A stretch of 64,000 bases of DNA from Synechococcus sp. PROS-U-1. Lineage in GTDB: Bacteria > Cyanobacteriota > Cyanobacteriia > PCC-6307 > Cyanobiaceae. The notes below the pieces were generated by a model. That model saw only the letters and a program-made list of their open reading frames with translations. It made no database searches and was not told the origin of the DNA. The DNA lies in the NCBI RefSeq assembly GCF_014279755.1, contig NZ_CP047951.1, positions 1,612,001 through 1,676,000 on the forward strand, written 5' to 3'. The position numbers and the translations under genes were made by a program. Below are positions 16,682 to 25,164 of this stretch, piece after piece. Every line of letters begins with the position of its first letter. The stretch's first letter is position 1.

Positions 16682-16936
16682 ATGGGGCACTTCGCAAGGC
16701 AGCTCAACGCGCAGGAGATCAAGCAGGGATACGACCTGCTCAACCTGATGGAGCATCTGGATCGCGAAATGGACCTGCTCAACCAGCAGCGGATCCACGT
16801 TGGCCCTTCATCCAAAGAGGGGCAACGCCTCACCCAGATCAAGCAGAGCCATCTCCGCAAAATTCAGAACTGCATCAGTGAACTCAACACCAGCGGTTTT
16901 AACGACTGGTTGCTGCACCAGCAGATGGCGGTTTGA
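16682..16936 (+). CDS. Small helical hypothetical protein; 3' end carries attL
   Basis: 84 residues, MGHFARQLNAQEIKQGYDLL onward. Charged, helical, probably a short coiled coil (NLMEHLDREMDLLNQQ). Bases 16908-16924 near its 3' end are identical to 34012-34028. With the element inserted the protein ends HQQMAV. Reading through the right repeat would give HQQPA and a stop at 34035-34037. So the element entered the last codons of this gene and replaced two residues with three, leaving a working frame. The function is unknown. Confidence 0.75.
   Translation: MGHFARQLNAQEIKQGYDLLNLMEHLDREMDLLNQQRIHVGPSSKEGQRLTQIKQSHLRKIQNCISELNTSGFNDWLLHQQMAV
16904..16924 (+). repeat. attL core of the integrated element
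   Basis: GGTTGCTGCACCAGCAG at 16908-16924 matches 34012-34028 exactly. Extending left by GAC plus one mismatch gives 20 of 21 identical. It lies 130 bp upstream of the integrase start. Confidence 0.85.
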
Positions 16937-17013
16937 GTGACAGACTGGATTTCTTGAGTCAGTGACTGGGTTCTAGCCCTCAACCTGTTCCAACAGAGTC
17001 CGTCAGGTGTTGC

Positions 17014-17049
17014 CCTATGCCACGTCCTATGCCACGCTTATGACACCAA
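17014..17049 (+). repeat. Three tandem CTATGMCAC-type repeats (candidate arm-type sites, left)
   Basis: CCTATGCCACGT (17014-17025), CCTATGCCACGC (17026-17037) and TTATGACACCAA (17038-17049) follow each other directly between attL and the integrase start. Closely related copies occur inside the right end (33846-33908) and at 27858-27878. Position and repetition fit integrase or excisionase arm-binding sites, or an operator for the integrase gene. Confidence 0.6.
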
Positions 17050-17056
17050 AGACGGA

Positions 17057-18244
17057 TTGCTACCTGTGCCGCGCATTGCCAACGCTGACCCTTGGCTGAA
17101 GCCCTTCAGGCGCTCCGTACACCTCTCTTGTGGCGATAGCTGGCACGTTGTCCGCAGCCGCTCGAAGATGCGCCTTGCCGTCGATCACAACGGTCACAGG
17201 CAAACCGTGACGCTGCCCTATGGGTGGACCGAAGAAGGCGCTGCCGCCGCTCTCCCCCGTATTCAGCAGATCGCCAAACGCTTCGGCAACGGTGATGCCA
17301 TAACGCTCGCTAAAGCTGCCCAGGGAGCTGAAACCAGCTCAAGCAACCAGAAGCTGAACATCCTCAAGCTCGCCGAAGAATTCAGGAAAACCCGACCGAC
17401 CTGTAACGACGACACGTGGAAGAACAAATACCAGCGGGCGATCAACAACATCCGTGACTGCCTCGAGGGGAAGAACAAGCCGAAGGACGGCACCGATCTT
17501 TGTCAGCAGGCGTTGGAGCAATGGGAACACGGCTCAAGGCAACGGCAGGTGATGCGCCAAGCCGCTTATTCCTTCCTCCGCTGGGGTGTTGAACGCGGAC
17601 ACCTCAAACCCTGCTACCTGCCACCAGAGGCGGAGCCAGAAGTCAAAAGACCCAAGCGTGTTGGCTATCCGCTTTCCGACGCGCAGATCCTTCGCCTGTT
17701 GGATTCACTGCCCAAAGGTGAACAACACACGCGATGGCGGTTTGGGCTGCAGCTGATGGCGGTTTACGGGATTCGTCCCGAGGAGTTGCGTTGGCTGCGG
17801 ATCAAGGATGACCAGCTCTGGAGCTTCTACCGAAAGTCACAGGGCGGGCGAAATGGTGCGAAGACAGAACCGCGTCGGCTTTATCCCCTCCTTGTTCGGG
17901 ACATTGACGGGACGCCGATCGACTGGAACCTGCAGGCGCGGATTCAGATCAACGAAGAGTTGCCACCACTCAACGGTGAAGGCGAAGGGGGCAACGCTGT
18001 TGGCACCTATCTGAAACGCCGCACAACGTGGAATTCAATGCGGATGGAAGCCGAGCAGATCTCAGAGCAGCTGACCCCGTATTCATTCCGTCATCGATAC
18101 GCGAAGAGGTCGCACGCAATGAACCTGCCGATTGCAAATATCTGCGCGGCGATGGGACACACGATTGAGGTTCATCTCAAGAGCTACGCCCGATTCAAAC
18201 CTGATTCGACTCAGGATCTGTATGCAGCGGCAAACGCTCGCTGA
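17057..18244 (+). CDS. int: Tyrosine recombinase (phage-type integrase)
   Basis: 395 residues. The catalytic domain has Arg240 in YGIRPEELRWL, a candidate Lys260 (FYRKSQ), box II as YSFRHRY (Arg345; the usual first His is Tyr342), His368 in MGHTIEVH, and the nucleophile Tyr377 in LKSYARF. Residues 100-185 form a SAM-like core-binding domain, and the N-terminal 60 residues look like an arm-binding region (HGHRQTVTLPYGW). It catalyses site-specific integration and excision. The start is TTG at 17057; a GTG nine bases later is possible. The repeats at 17014-17049 directly upstream suggest self-regulation. Confidence 0.92.
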   Translation: MLPVPRIANADPWLKPFRRSVHLSCGDSWHVVRSRSKMRLAVDHNGHRQTVTLPYGWTEEGAAAALPRIQQIAKRFGNGDAITLAKAAQGAETSSSNQKLNILKLAEEFRKTRPTCNDDTWKNKYQRAINNIRDCLEGKNKPKDGTDLCQQALEQWEHGSRQRQVMRQAAYSFLRWGVERGHLKPCYLPPEAEPEVKRPKRVGYPLSDAQILRLLDSLPKGEQHTRWRFGLQLMAVYGIRPEELRWLRIKDDQLWSFYRKSQGGRNGAKTEPRRLYPLLVRDIDGTPIDWNLQARIQINEELPPLNGEGEGGNAVGTYLKRRTTWNSMRMEAEQISEQLTPYSFRHRYAKRSHAMNLPIANICAAMGHTIEVHLKSYARFKPDSTQDLYAAANAR

Positions 18245-18280
18245 ACAAATCCGCCTCGACAATCCAGTCTGTTGCGGGCG

Positions 18281-18472
18281 TTATCGATACTCAGGACGTA
18301 CATCGAGAGCAGCGCCTGCATCAATCAACATCTGGCTGCACCTTCGAGGGATGCACCAAATCATAATTTCTGAGATCAGGTGCAGATATTGAGAGTCGTC
18401 CCACATCTCTTGTGATGGACGTTGCTGGTCGAGCCAAATCAGCCAACCCTCGACGGTTTTAGATTCGCTCAT
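18281..18472 (-). CDS. 63-residue protein, paralogue of the 7963-8151 product
   Basis: MSESKTVEGWLIWLDQQRPS, then WDD, a hydrophobic stretch (LHLISEIMIWCIPRRC) and a short tail. It aligns with the island protein at 7963-8151 (ES[KR][TS]V..W..WL, WDD, P[RK]R). Its start overlaps the end of the tape measure gene by four bases (ATGA), so it is the last gene of that operon. The function is unknown. Confidence 0.65.
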   Translation of the reverse strand: MSESKTVEGWLIWLDQQRPSQEMWDDSQYLHLISEIMIWCIPRRCSQMLIDAGAALDVRPEYR

Positions 18473-20877
18473 ATTCCAATCCTTGACCGTGCAGAACGGT
18501 TGTTCTTGAGTGATGCCATTGTTCTCATCTCGCCCATCTTCGCGCCTTGTTTCGCCGCAATATCCATCCCAGATGTCACCGCTTGATTCATCTGGTCCAC
18601 CGTCACATAATTCTCGCCAGCAAAGTTCACCGTCTCAAACTTCGGTGAATATGACGGAGACGCAGCATGTGAATAAGAATTCATTGCCATCAGGCTTGAT
18701 TCACCACGGCTGACCATCTGACGACTCTCAGCGTTGCTGTAAACCTCCATCGGGGCATTCCCAGCCCGCACCAACTCTGGACCCTTCTCACCGACAACAG
18801 CGAGGGAATTTGGCTTGATGGTGCCGCCCTCTGCAAAGCCAGGAATACCAAGCGATGCACCAAGCATCTTCGTGCCAAACTGAAGCAAGATACTGCTAAT
18901 AGAATTCAATACATCACCAAGCACATCTTTCCAGTCCTTAGTCCCGTCGATCAAACCCTTAATTCCATTCGTTAAGTCACCAGCAATAGAGCCATAAAGT
19001 GAATTTACAAGCTGTTCAGTTTCTGTCAGCTCTGTATTTAACAGACTTGCCGCTTCAGGCTGTTTTTTGAAGAAGTCATTAAACTCACTCTGTGCAGAGT
19101 TCATCATTCCCTTTTGTGCCTCTAGTGATGCACGTCGCAATTCAAGCCCTCTGGTCAACTCAATATTTTGTTTTTGCTGATCTGATAAAGCACCTTTCGC
19201 TAAATCATCAAAGCGTTGGTTGATTTTTAGAATTCTAAGACTCAATTCCTCTTCATCTTTCAACAAACCAGATTCAGCCTGAGACACTTTCAGGCGTTGC
19301 GCTGCCACTGCTAGTGAATCTTGAGAAGCCTTCAAAGCATCGTTAGTGGCTTGACTGTTATCTCTCTTGATTGAAGCGGCACCACTTCCAGTACCAGTGC
19401 CTGAAGACGTTGTGGTATCGGGGTCAGGGTCGACAATTGGCAGCGGCTTGACAACCTCTTCAACCTTCTCCTCCAGTTTCTTCAACTCACCAATTCGATT
19501 ATCTACTGCAGAAATAATCTTTTGAGCCTTACCCTGCAAATCAACAGCAGACGAGGCATTGATGTCTTCAGGGCGAATGCGGGTTAATTGTTCTTGGACT
19601 CTGAAAACAGTCCCGCGAATTTTTTCAAGTGACTCGGCACTTCGAGCAGTGGAAGGATTTAAGTTATCAAGACTTGCCGAAAGTTGGTCAACGCCTTCGG
19701 ACGTAGCGCCGAAGCTTATAGCTGTTGCGCCTTTTGCCAGTGCCTGATTAGCAGCACCAACATCCAAGTCAGTCAGCGCAAGCAATGCTTTATTTGCTGC
19801 AATAATAATTGCATTGATTTTGCTCAGGATACGATTAAGCGCTGGTCCGAGCACCGTATCTAATGTGCGTGCAACGTTACCAATACCATTCAGAATTCGG
19901 TCAATCTGAGTCGTAACAGTTCCGCCTAAATCTTCTGTTGCTTTATCCGCCTGCCCAGTCTTATCAATTTGATTATCTAGGTTTGAGTTGTAGGTTTCGA
20001 GATTGTCATTGGTTAGCGGCAACAATGCCGTCAATGCCTCGACGCTGCCAAACAGCTTCGTCATCTCAGCCTGACTGCCGCCTGTCTTATCAATAACGTC
20101 CTGGAGGACTCCACCAAGACCATTCGCCTCTAAGGCTTGAGCGTTGAAGTTAATTCCAAGCTCATCTGCCAGCTTCGATGCTTCTGACGTTGGCTTGAGA
20201 ATTGCAGCAATCGCCTGCCGTAAACCAGCAAATGTGGACTCTGCAGAAACACCCGTGGCGGTAACAGCAGAAACGGCTGCGTTGACCTCTTCAATGCTGA
20301 CCCCAGCCGCTGCCGCGATAGGAGCCAAGCGACCAATCTGTTGCGCGTATTGGTCAACAACAATCTTGCCGTCGTTCTGGGTTTGGATGAATCCATCAAC
20401 CAGTTTTCCTGCTTGGTCAGCAGTCATTCCATAAGCATTCAAGACACTGGTGACAGCATCACTGACGGTGCCAAGTTCTGACATCCCGCCAACAGCACCC
20501 TTGAGCGATGCCTCGAGGATCTGAGCATTATCAGCAGCATTGCCAAATCCAGCAGAGGCAACGTCATAAGACGCACCAAGCAGCTCAGTAGTGCTGGCGA
20601 GGTTGCCTGATTCAACAGATACCCGCTTTAGTTGAGATTCAAGCTCAGTGACATTGACCCCAAGAGAACGAACCGCAGCACGTGCTTTATCTGCCTCTGC
20701 AAAGCCCTTGAAAAACCTATTTGCAACAGTCAGTCCAGCGAAAGCAGCACCAAGCTTTCCAAGAGCACCAGCAAGGAGTTGAGAGCTTTTATTTGCCTTA
20801 TTGAATGACCTATCTAAGCGGTCTACCGCCTGCTGTCCGCTAGTTCTTACCTGAATATTTACTTGGGTATCAGCCAT
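18469..20877 (-). CDS. Phage tail tape measure protein (TP901 type)
   Basis: 802 residues. After a helical start, residues about 60-340 form the TP901 tape-measure core (ANRFFKGFAEADKARAAVRS, GTVSDAVTSVLNAYGMTADQ, VSAVTATGVSAESTFAGLRQ). The middle is coiled-coil (DEEELSLRILKINQRFDDL). The C-terminus carries the usual FAEGGTIKPNSLAVVGEKGP ELV motif. Tape measure proteins set tail length and help DNA ejection. 802 residues would give a fairly short tail. It is the only clear virion structural gene of the element. Confidence 0.92.
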   Translation of the reverse strand: MADTQVNIQVRTSGQQAVDRLDRSFNKANKSSQLLAGALGKLGAAFAGLTVANRFFKGFAEADKARAAVRSLGVNVTELESQLKRVSVESGNLASTTELLGASYDVASAGFGNAADNAQILEASLKGAVGGMSELGTVSDAVTSVLNAYGMTADQAGKLVDGFIQTQNDGKIVVDQYAQQIGRLAPIAAAAGVSIEEVNAAVSAVTATGVSAESTFAGLRQAIAAILKPTSEASKLADELGINFNAQALEANGLGGVLQDVIDKTGGSQAEMTKLFGSVEALTALLPLTNDNLETYNSNLDNQIDKTGQADKATEDLGGTVTTQIDRILNGIGNVARTLDTVLGPALNRILSKINAIIIAANKALLALTDLDVGAANQALAKGATAISFGATSEGVDQLSASLDNLNPSTARSAESLEKIRGTVFRVQEQLTRIRPEDINASSAVDLQGKAQKIISAVDNRIGELKKLEEKVEEVVKPLPIVDPDPDTTTSSGTGTGSGAASIKRDNSQATNDALKASQDSLAVAAQRLKVSQAESGLLKDEEELSLRILKINQRFDDLAKGALSDQQKQNIELTRGLELRRASLEAQKGMMNSAQSEFNDFFKKQPEAASLLNTELTETEQLVNSLYGSIAGDLTNGIKGLIDGTKDWKDVLGDVLNSISSILLQFGTKMLGASLGIPGFAEGGTIKPNSLAVVGEKGPELVRAGNAPMEVYSNAESRQMVSRGESSLMAMNSYSHAASPSYSPKFETVNFAGENYVTVDQMNQAVTSGMDIAAKQGAKMGEMRTMASLKNNRSARSRIGI

Positions 20878-20911
20878 CTCTCAACCGCCTCTTGGGGTGT
20901 ATAGCCCTAGT

Positions 20912-21184
20912 TTATTTACGCTTCCCCTTGCTCATTCGCTTCGTAGCTTCTTTGGCTGCATCTAAACGAGCCTGAGCTTTGGCGGCTTGGACAACACGCA
21001 AACGCAGCTCTTTGTCATAAGCAAGTTTTGCCTGCTGTTCCAACTTGGCATCCTTCAGAGCCTGCATCTCCCGCTCCTGTTGCGCCAGTGATTTACTGGC
21101 AGCATTAGAAGTTGCCTGACGCTTCTTTTGCTCGGTCTTTGAGATTGCCTGCTTTGGCTTTGCGGGCTTCTTTGCTTTAGCCAT
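20912..21184 (-). CDS. Lys/Ala-rich helical protein
   Basis: 90 residues, about a quarter Lys (MAKAKKPAKPKQAISKTEQK, ending RMSKGKRK), with a continuous charged helix in the middle. The ATG at 21182-21184 overlaps the preceding gene's stop as TGATG. Possible DNA-binding or tail-assembly accessory protein; no family is assigned. Confidence 0.6.
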   Translation of the reverse strand: MAKAKKPAKPKQAISKTEQKKRQATSNAASKSLAQQEREMQALKDAKLEQQAKLAYDKELRLRVVQAAKAQARLDAAKEATKRMSKGKRK

Positions 21185-21339
21185 CACTTGCAGATGTACT
21201 TGACTTTGCTGCTTCCATTCTGCTGCGCCTCAGCAATCTGCTGCTCTCGTTTTTGGCGACGTTCGGCATCGTGACGACGACGTGATTCAAGGCGCTGCTT
21301 GCGTCGTTCTTTGGCGGCTTTACAGGCGGAGCAGGGCAT
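21184..21339 (-). CDS. 51-residue basic protein with N-terminal CxxC
   Basis: MPCSACKAAKERRKQRLESR followed by an Arg/Glu-rich helix and a C-terminal Cys (VKYICK). It is a single Cys pair, not a full zinc ribbon. It starts 2 bp after the stop of the 21342 gene and its stop overlaps the next start (TGATG), so it is embedded in the late-type operon. Confidence 0.55.
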   Translation of the reverse strand: MPCSACKAAKERRKQRLESRRRHDAERRQKREQQIAEAQQNGSSKVKYICK

Positions 21340-21341
21340 AT

Positions 21342-21554
21342 CTACTTCTGCGAATACAACCAAAGCATAAATTGAGCATCACATTGATACCCGCCATCTA
21401 GGACACGGCTGCAAAGCTCCCTGGCAGCGATGGTTGACTCTTCGGTGTGATTCTGTGCCTGCAGTTGTTCTTGCTCCTGTAGACCTGCCCAGCGCTGATT
21501 AGCGAGAGCATTGGTCTCTACATCACCCTGTCTGGGTTTTCTTCGTCTTGCCAT
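21342..21554 (-). CDS. Small hypothetical element protein
   Basis: 70 residues from the ATG at 21554 (MARRRKPRQGDVETNALANQ). Basic start, Gln/Glu-rich middle, then ELCSRVLDGGYQCDAQFMLW. No family. Closely spaced with its downstream neighbour. Confidence 0.55.
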   Translation of the reverse strand: MARRRKPRQGDVETNALANQRWAGLQEQEQLQAQNHTEESTIAARELCSRVLDGGYQCDAQFMLWLYSQK

Positions 21555-21631
21555 ATTCACAGATTAATGAAACTGATTGCGAGCCCCTTCACAACCAGCA
21601 GAAGCACAAGCGGATCCGCCAGCTGACACGG

Positions 21632-22081
21632 TCAACCAGAGCGCTGTGCATCTTTAATCAATTCATCAAGGCGCTTATCGAAGCCTGCCGCCATTCTTGA
21701 TGCAGTAGACCGTCGCACTGAGTAAGGCTTGGGGATATGTGTATTACGTTCACGTGCCGCCCGTCTACATAGAGCTTCGTGGTTACTGACTCGCTTCTCA
21801 GAATTTGACTTACCATTTCTGAACCCGTATCTTTCTCCGTAAACCTGATAGCAGTGTCTCTCGACATTATCTGCGCAACGCAAAATATCAGGATCATTCA
21901 GTAGACATAAATCACGACGGGCATCAAGAAAATCAACCAAGTTCATTGCTGACTTCATCAACGGCAGCACATCGCGCAGCATTGAGCGAAATTGCTTTAG
22001 CTCAGGAGAATCTTTAGGACGTGCCTTTAACTCATCGTGCAGTCGTTGTACGGGCGAGCGGTTTTTTTGATGTTTTGCCAT
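21632..22081 (-). CDS. Hypothetical element protein
   Basis: 149 residues, starting MAKHQKNRSPVQRLHDELKA. Helical, rich in charged residues, with Cys at DLCLLND and ILRCADNVERHC. The ATG overlaps the stop of the upstream coiled-coil gene as TGATG. No phage family is recognised. A head-completion or chaperone role is possible from position only. Confidence 0.55.
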   Translation of the reverse strand: MAKHQKNRSPVQRLHDELKARPKDSPELKQFRSMLRDVLPLMKSAMNLVDFLDARRDLCLLNDPDILRCADNVERHCYQVYGERYGFRNGKSNSEKRVSNHEALCRRAARERNTHIPKPYSVRRSTASRMAAGFDKRLDELIKDAQRSG

Positions 22082-22698
22082 CAATCCTCCGTAGGTTGCT
22101 CAGGTTCAGGTGGGGCAAACGTCTGATTGATCTGTTGTGCGAACGCGGACGGATCTGACACCAACAGGCGTAGGTTGCGGTCCAAGTGTTCCTGCTGAAG
22201 CTTGGTCAGTCCTTCCTGCTCGCGTGCAGTTAGCTGCTCGTTGATGAAATCCTTAGCAGCGAAGCGTTCCAGCTCTTCACGCCTACTGGTGTGGTTAGCT
22301 TCCATCCACTCGTGATGCTGTTTTGCTGATTCGCGGTTGCGTTGATATTCTTCCTGCCCCGCCTTAATTTGTTCGAGCATTGTTTGCGTCTGCGCCTGTC
22401 CGTCATAAATATGCATCGCCTGTTTTTTCATCGCCTCCATCGAATTACGGTGGCGTGCATTTGCTTCTTCAATCTGCGCTTCGATTTCATTGCGACCAGT
22501 ATTTAATTTATCGGCAAGCACTGCCATCTCGTTTGCGCTTGTCTCCCGCTCACTGCGCGCGAGATTACGTTCACGCTTTAGATCAGTCAGAACGTTTTTT
22601 GCTTCACGGATATTGTCCTTACCTTCAAGCTCATCAATGCGTTTTTGCATCCGCTCAATGGTGTTTGCAACCTCTTCGTAAAATTCAGCGTTGTTCAT
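22081..22698 (-). CDS. Coiled-coil protein (scaffold or assembly-like)
   Basis: 205 residues, almost entirely coiled coil from residue 5 to 170 (IERMQKRIDELEGKDNIREA, LTDLKRERNLARSERE), followed by a Pro/Glu-rich acidic tail (APPEPEQPTED). Length, coil content and location between terminase and tape measure resemble phage scaffolding or assembly proteins, but no signature confirms this. Confidence 0.6.
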   Translation of the reverse strand: MNNAEFYEEVANTIERMQKRIDELEGKDNIREAKNVLTDLKRERNLARSERETSANEMAVLADKLNTGRNEIEAQIEEANARHRNSMEAMKKQAMHIYDGQAQTQTMLEQIKAGQEEYQRNRESAKQHHEWMEANHTSRREELERFAAKDFINEQLTAREQEGLTKLQQEHLDRNLRLLVSDPSAFAQQINQTFAPPEPEQPTED

Positions 22699-22733
22699 TG
22701 GTCAAAAAGGGGGTAAAGGTCAATGAATAAATA

Positions 22734-23219
22734 TCAGCCTTGCTCCTTCAGCTTTGCCTCGAGTGCAGCCTCTTTATTCAGCCCCTCGAAATAGCTCTGG
22801 AATTTGCCACCCATCGCAGGGTTGAATTTCTGGTTGGCAGCATCAGGGTCGACGCCACGGCTCACCGCAAGCTCCTTGGCTTTGGCTTCCATATCGGCTA
22901 ACACCTTGGTTTCCCACTCCTCTCTCTTCTGCTGCTCCTGTGCAACGAAGGCAGGGCTATGGGCACGGAGGTCGTCGAAGATCTCCTTGCTGCCCTCTAC
23001 AAGTCCGTGCTCATAAGCCACAGTCCGAAGGCTGATTTCATCACCACTCTCTGATCGCCACTTGGCAGCCATCACAGGATTGACCTGCGTCACTGCCATC
23101 TGCATCGCCTCTGCACGCGGTCCCTTCTGCGTCCAGGGGTTAATCGCTTTCAACTCCGACGGATTCACATTTAGCTGCTTAGCAGCCTGCAGCAGAACAG
23201 CGATTTCTTCTTTTTGCAC
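22734..23219 (-). CDS. Hypothetical element protein
   Basis: 161 residues, MQKEEIAVLLQAAKQLNVNP onward. Helical, with a possible short DNA- or membrane-contacting N-terminus, a long charged helix (EQQKREEWETKVLADMEAKA) and the end FQSYFEGLNKEAALEAKL. It is too short and too helical to be a major capsid protein of the HK97 fold. Confidence 0.6.
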   Translation of the reverse strand: MQKEEIAVLLQAAKQLNVNPSELKAINPWTQKGPRAEAMQMAVTQVNPVMAAKWRSESGDEISLRTVAYEHGLVEGSKEIFDDLRAHSPAFVAQEQQKREEWETKVLADMEAKAKELAVSRGVDPDAANQKFNPAMGGKFQSYFEGLNKEAALEAKLKEQG

Positions 23220-23261
23220 TGCGTCTTTGCGCGATTTGAAATCAGTCTATTAACCCCAAAA

Positions 23262-23459
23262 TCACCAGAGCGAAAATCTTCGACGGCTCATCTTTTTCAG
23301 CTCCATCTCATACGTCGTCACGCTGCCATCAATCCGCTCTAATGCAGCACGAATTGCTCTACCGCAAGCATCTAGGTCGCGACCACCACCAGTCACATAC
23401 GCCCGCTTTAATGCCGAGACTCTCGGATCATTCACCCCGTCCGAAAAAACTCCTCTCAT
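23262..23459 (-). CDS. Small protein, possible head-tail connector
   Basis: 65 residues, MRGVFSDGVNDPRVSALKRA onward, with a short helix, a Gly turn (YVTGGGRD), a second helix and the end GSVTTYEMELKKMSRRRF. Size and helix-turn-helix layout resemble gpW-type joining proteins, but the match is weak. It directly follows and abuts the large terminase gene. Confidence 0.5.
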   Translation of the reverse strand: MRGVFSDGVNDPRVSALKRAYVTGGGRDLDACGRAIRAALERIDGSVTTYEMELKKMSRRRFSLW

Positions 23460-24973
23460 CAGAAAGACCCCACACCAATGCGTTGCTTAGGAATTCTGCC
23501 GTGACTCAAATGCCGTCCTTGATTACTGGCGGTCAAGACATACCTGACAGCATCAGCGGAGTGGTCAGGCGCGTCTTTTTCCATATCCTCAGGATTCTTT
23601 GGATCTGAAATGCAGTAAGGCAACGTCGCCCACAAACTCTGACAACGCTCGGAGATATAAAGCCCTGGTTGCTCCGTTCCAGCTTGAAACAGCAACGATT
23701 TCATCAGCTGCCAACCAACCGCACGACTTGACTTCGGACTACCCGTAACCAGCCATCCATATTTCTTGAATTCAGTCGACAGTGTCACGGGGTCGGAGTA
23801 ACCACCAAAGCCCAACTGTGCGGTCACTGCCGAATCCATAATTACCCGCTTTTCGTGGATGCTCCGCAATACAAACCCGTGCCGCCTGTATAGCCCTGTG
23901 ACGCGCTCAACAAACTTCGGGGCAGTCAGTGTCCTGTCGCCTCTGTTCCACTCCGCAGCGCCGTCCTGCTGCGTGCTGCAGACGTATTCCTCATCGACAC
24001 ACACCCAGCTCCCCCGCGCCAGATATTTCCCGTCAAATTCCATTGGTTCTTGCACCTGATACATCAACACCGCACAGGCAGGCGATGCAGTGCCCCAGTC
24101 ACCACCGATCCAACAATGACGACCGCGACTTTCTTCCCTGAACACCCCATCCACATCCTTCAGTTGAGGGATGACGAAGTCACCACTGATCAGGCTCTTT
24201 TCTTCACTCAATGCCGTCCCGAAGAAGCCAGCAGCTGATCCAGCCCAATCACCAAAGATTTCTGCACGGGCGCGACTCTCATCACCAAATGCACTGGCTT
24301 TGAGATCAGCCTCGTATTGATCTGGATTCGCTAGATACGGGTTATCCCTTAACGTGCTCTTAAACCAGACGGTTTCAACACCACCGAACAGTTCACAGTT
24401 AAAAATCCGCCCTGGAACGCTCTTGCTGATGATGTAATCGCGACACCACCAGCCGTGTGGGAATGGGTTTGCCGTCGCAATAAATTTCGTCTTAATTGAC
24501 GGGTCAGACGTACGCATTGACGACCGAATCCGTAACACCGTTTGCGGGTCTGGAAACTGCGTCAATTCGTCCACATATACGTGCGACAGGTCTTCACCCT
24601 GCAGCTTGTTAAAACTGCTCGCATCGCTCTGGTGGATCAGGTTCAGTATTGCCCCATTAGACATCTGCCACTGACGCTTGGCTTTGAAATACCTGCTCCC
24701 TGGCAACACCTTCGGGATGTGGTCATACAACAGGCTTTCAAGCTTCTGTAGACCCGCAAGGTCCGTCCTGATCAATACACCCCGATGACCCTTGCCGTTG
24801 ATGACGGCGAAATAAATAATCAGCCAGATCAGCAGGATTGACTTGCCGCCGCCCCTGCCACCGCTCAGCAGAACGGTATTGAGCGTGTCCACCGCCTGCA
24901 CACAACCCGCAACCGTTCGCTGCCACGGACTGAGCTGTATCGGTGAATAGGACTCTTTGGTCGCTTTACTCAC
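23459..24973 (-). CDS. terL: Phage terminase large subunit
   Basis: 504 residues. ATPase half: Walker A SGGRGGGKS (residues 37-45), Walker B HVYVDELTQF with Asp135 and Glu136, coupling segment FIATANPF. Nuclease half: GGDWGTASPACAV, IMDSA (metal Asp) and the terminal DHSADAVRYVL. These features give a complete packaging motor and nuclease. It should cut and pump the element's DNA into procapsids. It heads the minus-strand operon that ends with the tape measure gene. The small subunit candidate is 3 kb away, beyond three plus-strand genes, which is unusual. Confidence 0.95.
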   Translation of the reverse strand: MSKATKESYSPIQLSPWQRTVAGCVQAVDTLNTVLLSGGRGGGKSILLIWLIIYFAVINGKGHRGVLIRTDLAGLQKLESLLYDHIPKVLPGSRYFKAKRQWQMSNGAILNLIHQSDASSFNKLQGEDLSHVYVDELTQFPDPQTVLRIRSSMRTSDPSIKTKFIATANPFPHGWWCRDYIISKSVPGRIFNCELFGGVETVWFKSTLRDNPYLANPDQYEADLKASAFGDESRARAEIFGDWAGSAAGFFGTALSEEKSLISGDFVIPQLKDVDGVFREESRGRHCWIGGDWGTASPACAVLMYQVQEPMEFDGKYLARGSWVCVDEEYVCSTQQDGAAEWNRGDRTLTAPKFVERVTGLYRRHGFVLRSIHEKRVIMDSAVTAQLGFGGYSDPVTLSTEFKKYGWLVTGSPKSSRAVGWQLMKSLLFQAGTEQPGLYISERCQSLWATLPYCISDPKNPEDMEKDAPDHSADAVRYVLTASNQGRHLSHGRIPKQRIGVGSF

Positions 24974-25019
24974 AAGTGTTTTTTATCTGCTTCAGTCTGC
25001 TGCGCTTTTTTGTTCGTGA

Positions 25020-25136
25020 TCAGTCCTCTTTCTTCTCGACAGGCTTTTGGTAACGACGCAACAGCTCAGGGTTGAGTTTGGCTTTACGGGCGAAGAGTGC
25101 AGCACGTTTGAGTACAGCGGCGCGGGATTCTTTCAC
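25020..25136 (-). CDS. Possible 38-residue basic peptide
   Basis: GTG at 25136, MKESRAAVLKRAALFARKAK and then KLNPELLRRYQKPVEKKED. One amphipathic basic helix. It sits just upstream of terL on the same strand. No ribosome site is obvious. Confidence 0.33.
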   Translation of the reverse strand: MKESRAAVLKRAALFARKAKLNPELLRRYQKPVEKKED

Positions 25137-25164
25137 GGGTTGAATGCAACTACTTCAGTCTGCT

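Noticed and set aside
16908-17050. tRNA at the integration site
   Set aside because: The T-loop-like GGGTTCTAGCCC near 16966 lacks the TTCRA consensus and no cloverleaf could be formed. The attachment core lies in a protein gene.
22734-23219. Major capsid protein
   Set aside because: Only 161 residues and predominantly helical; no HK97-like pattern.
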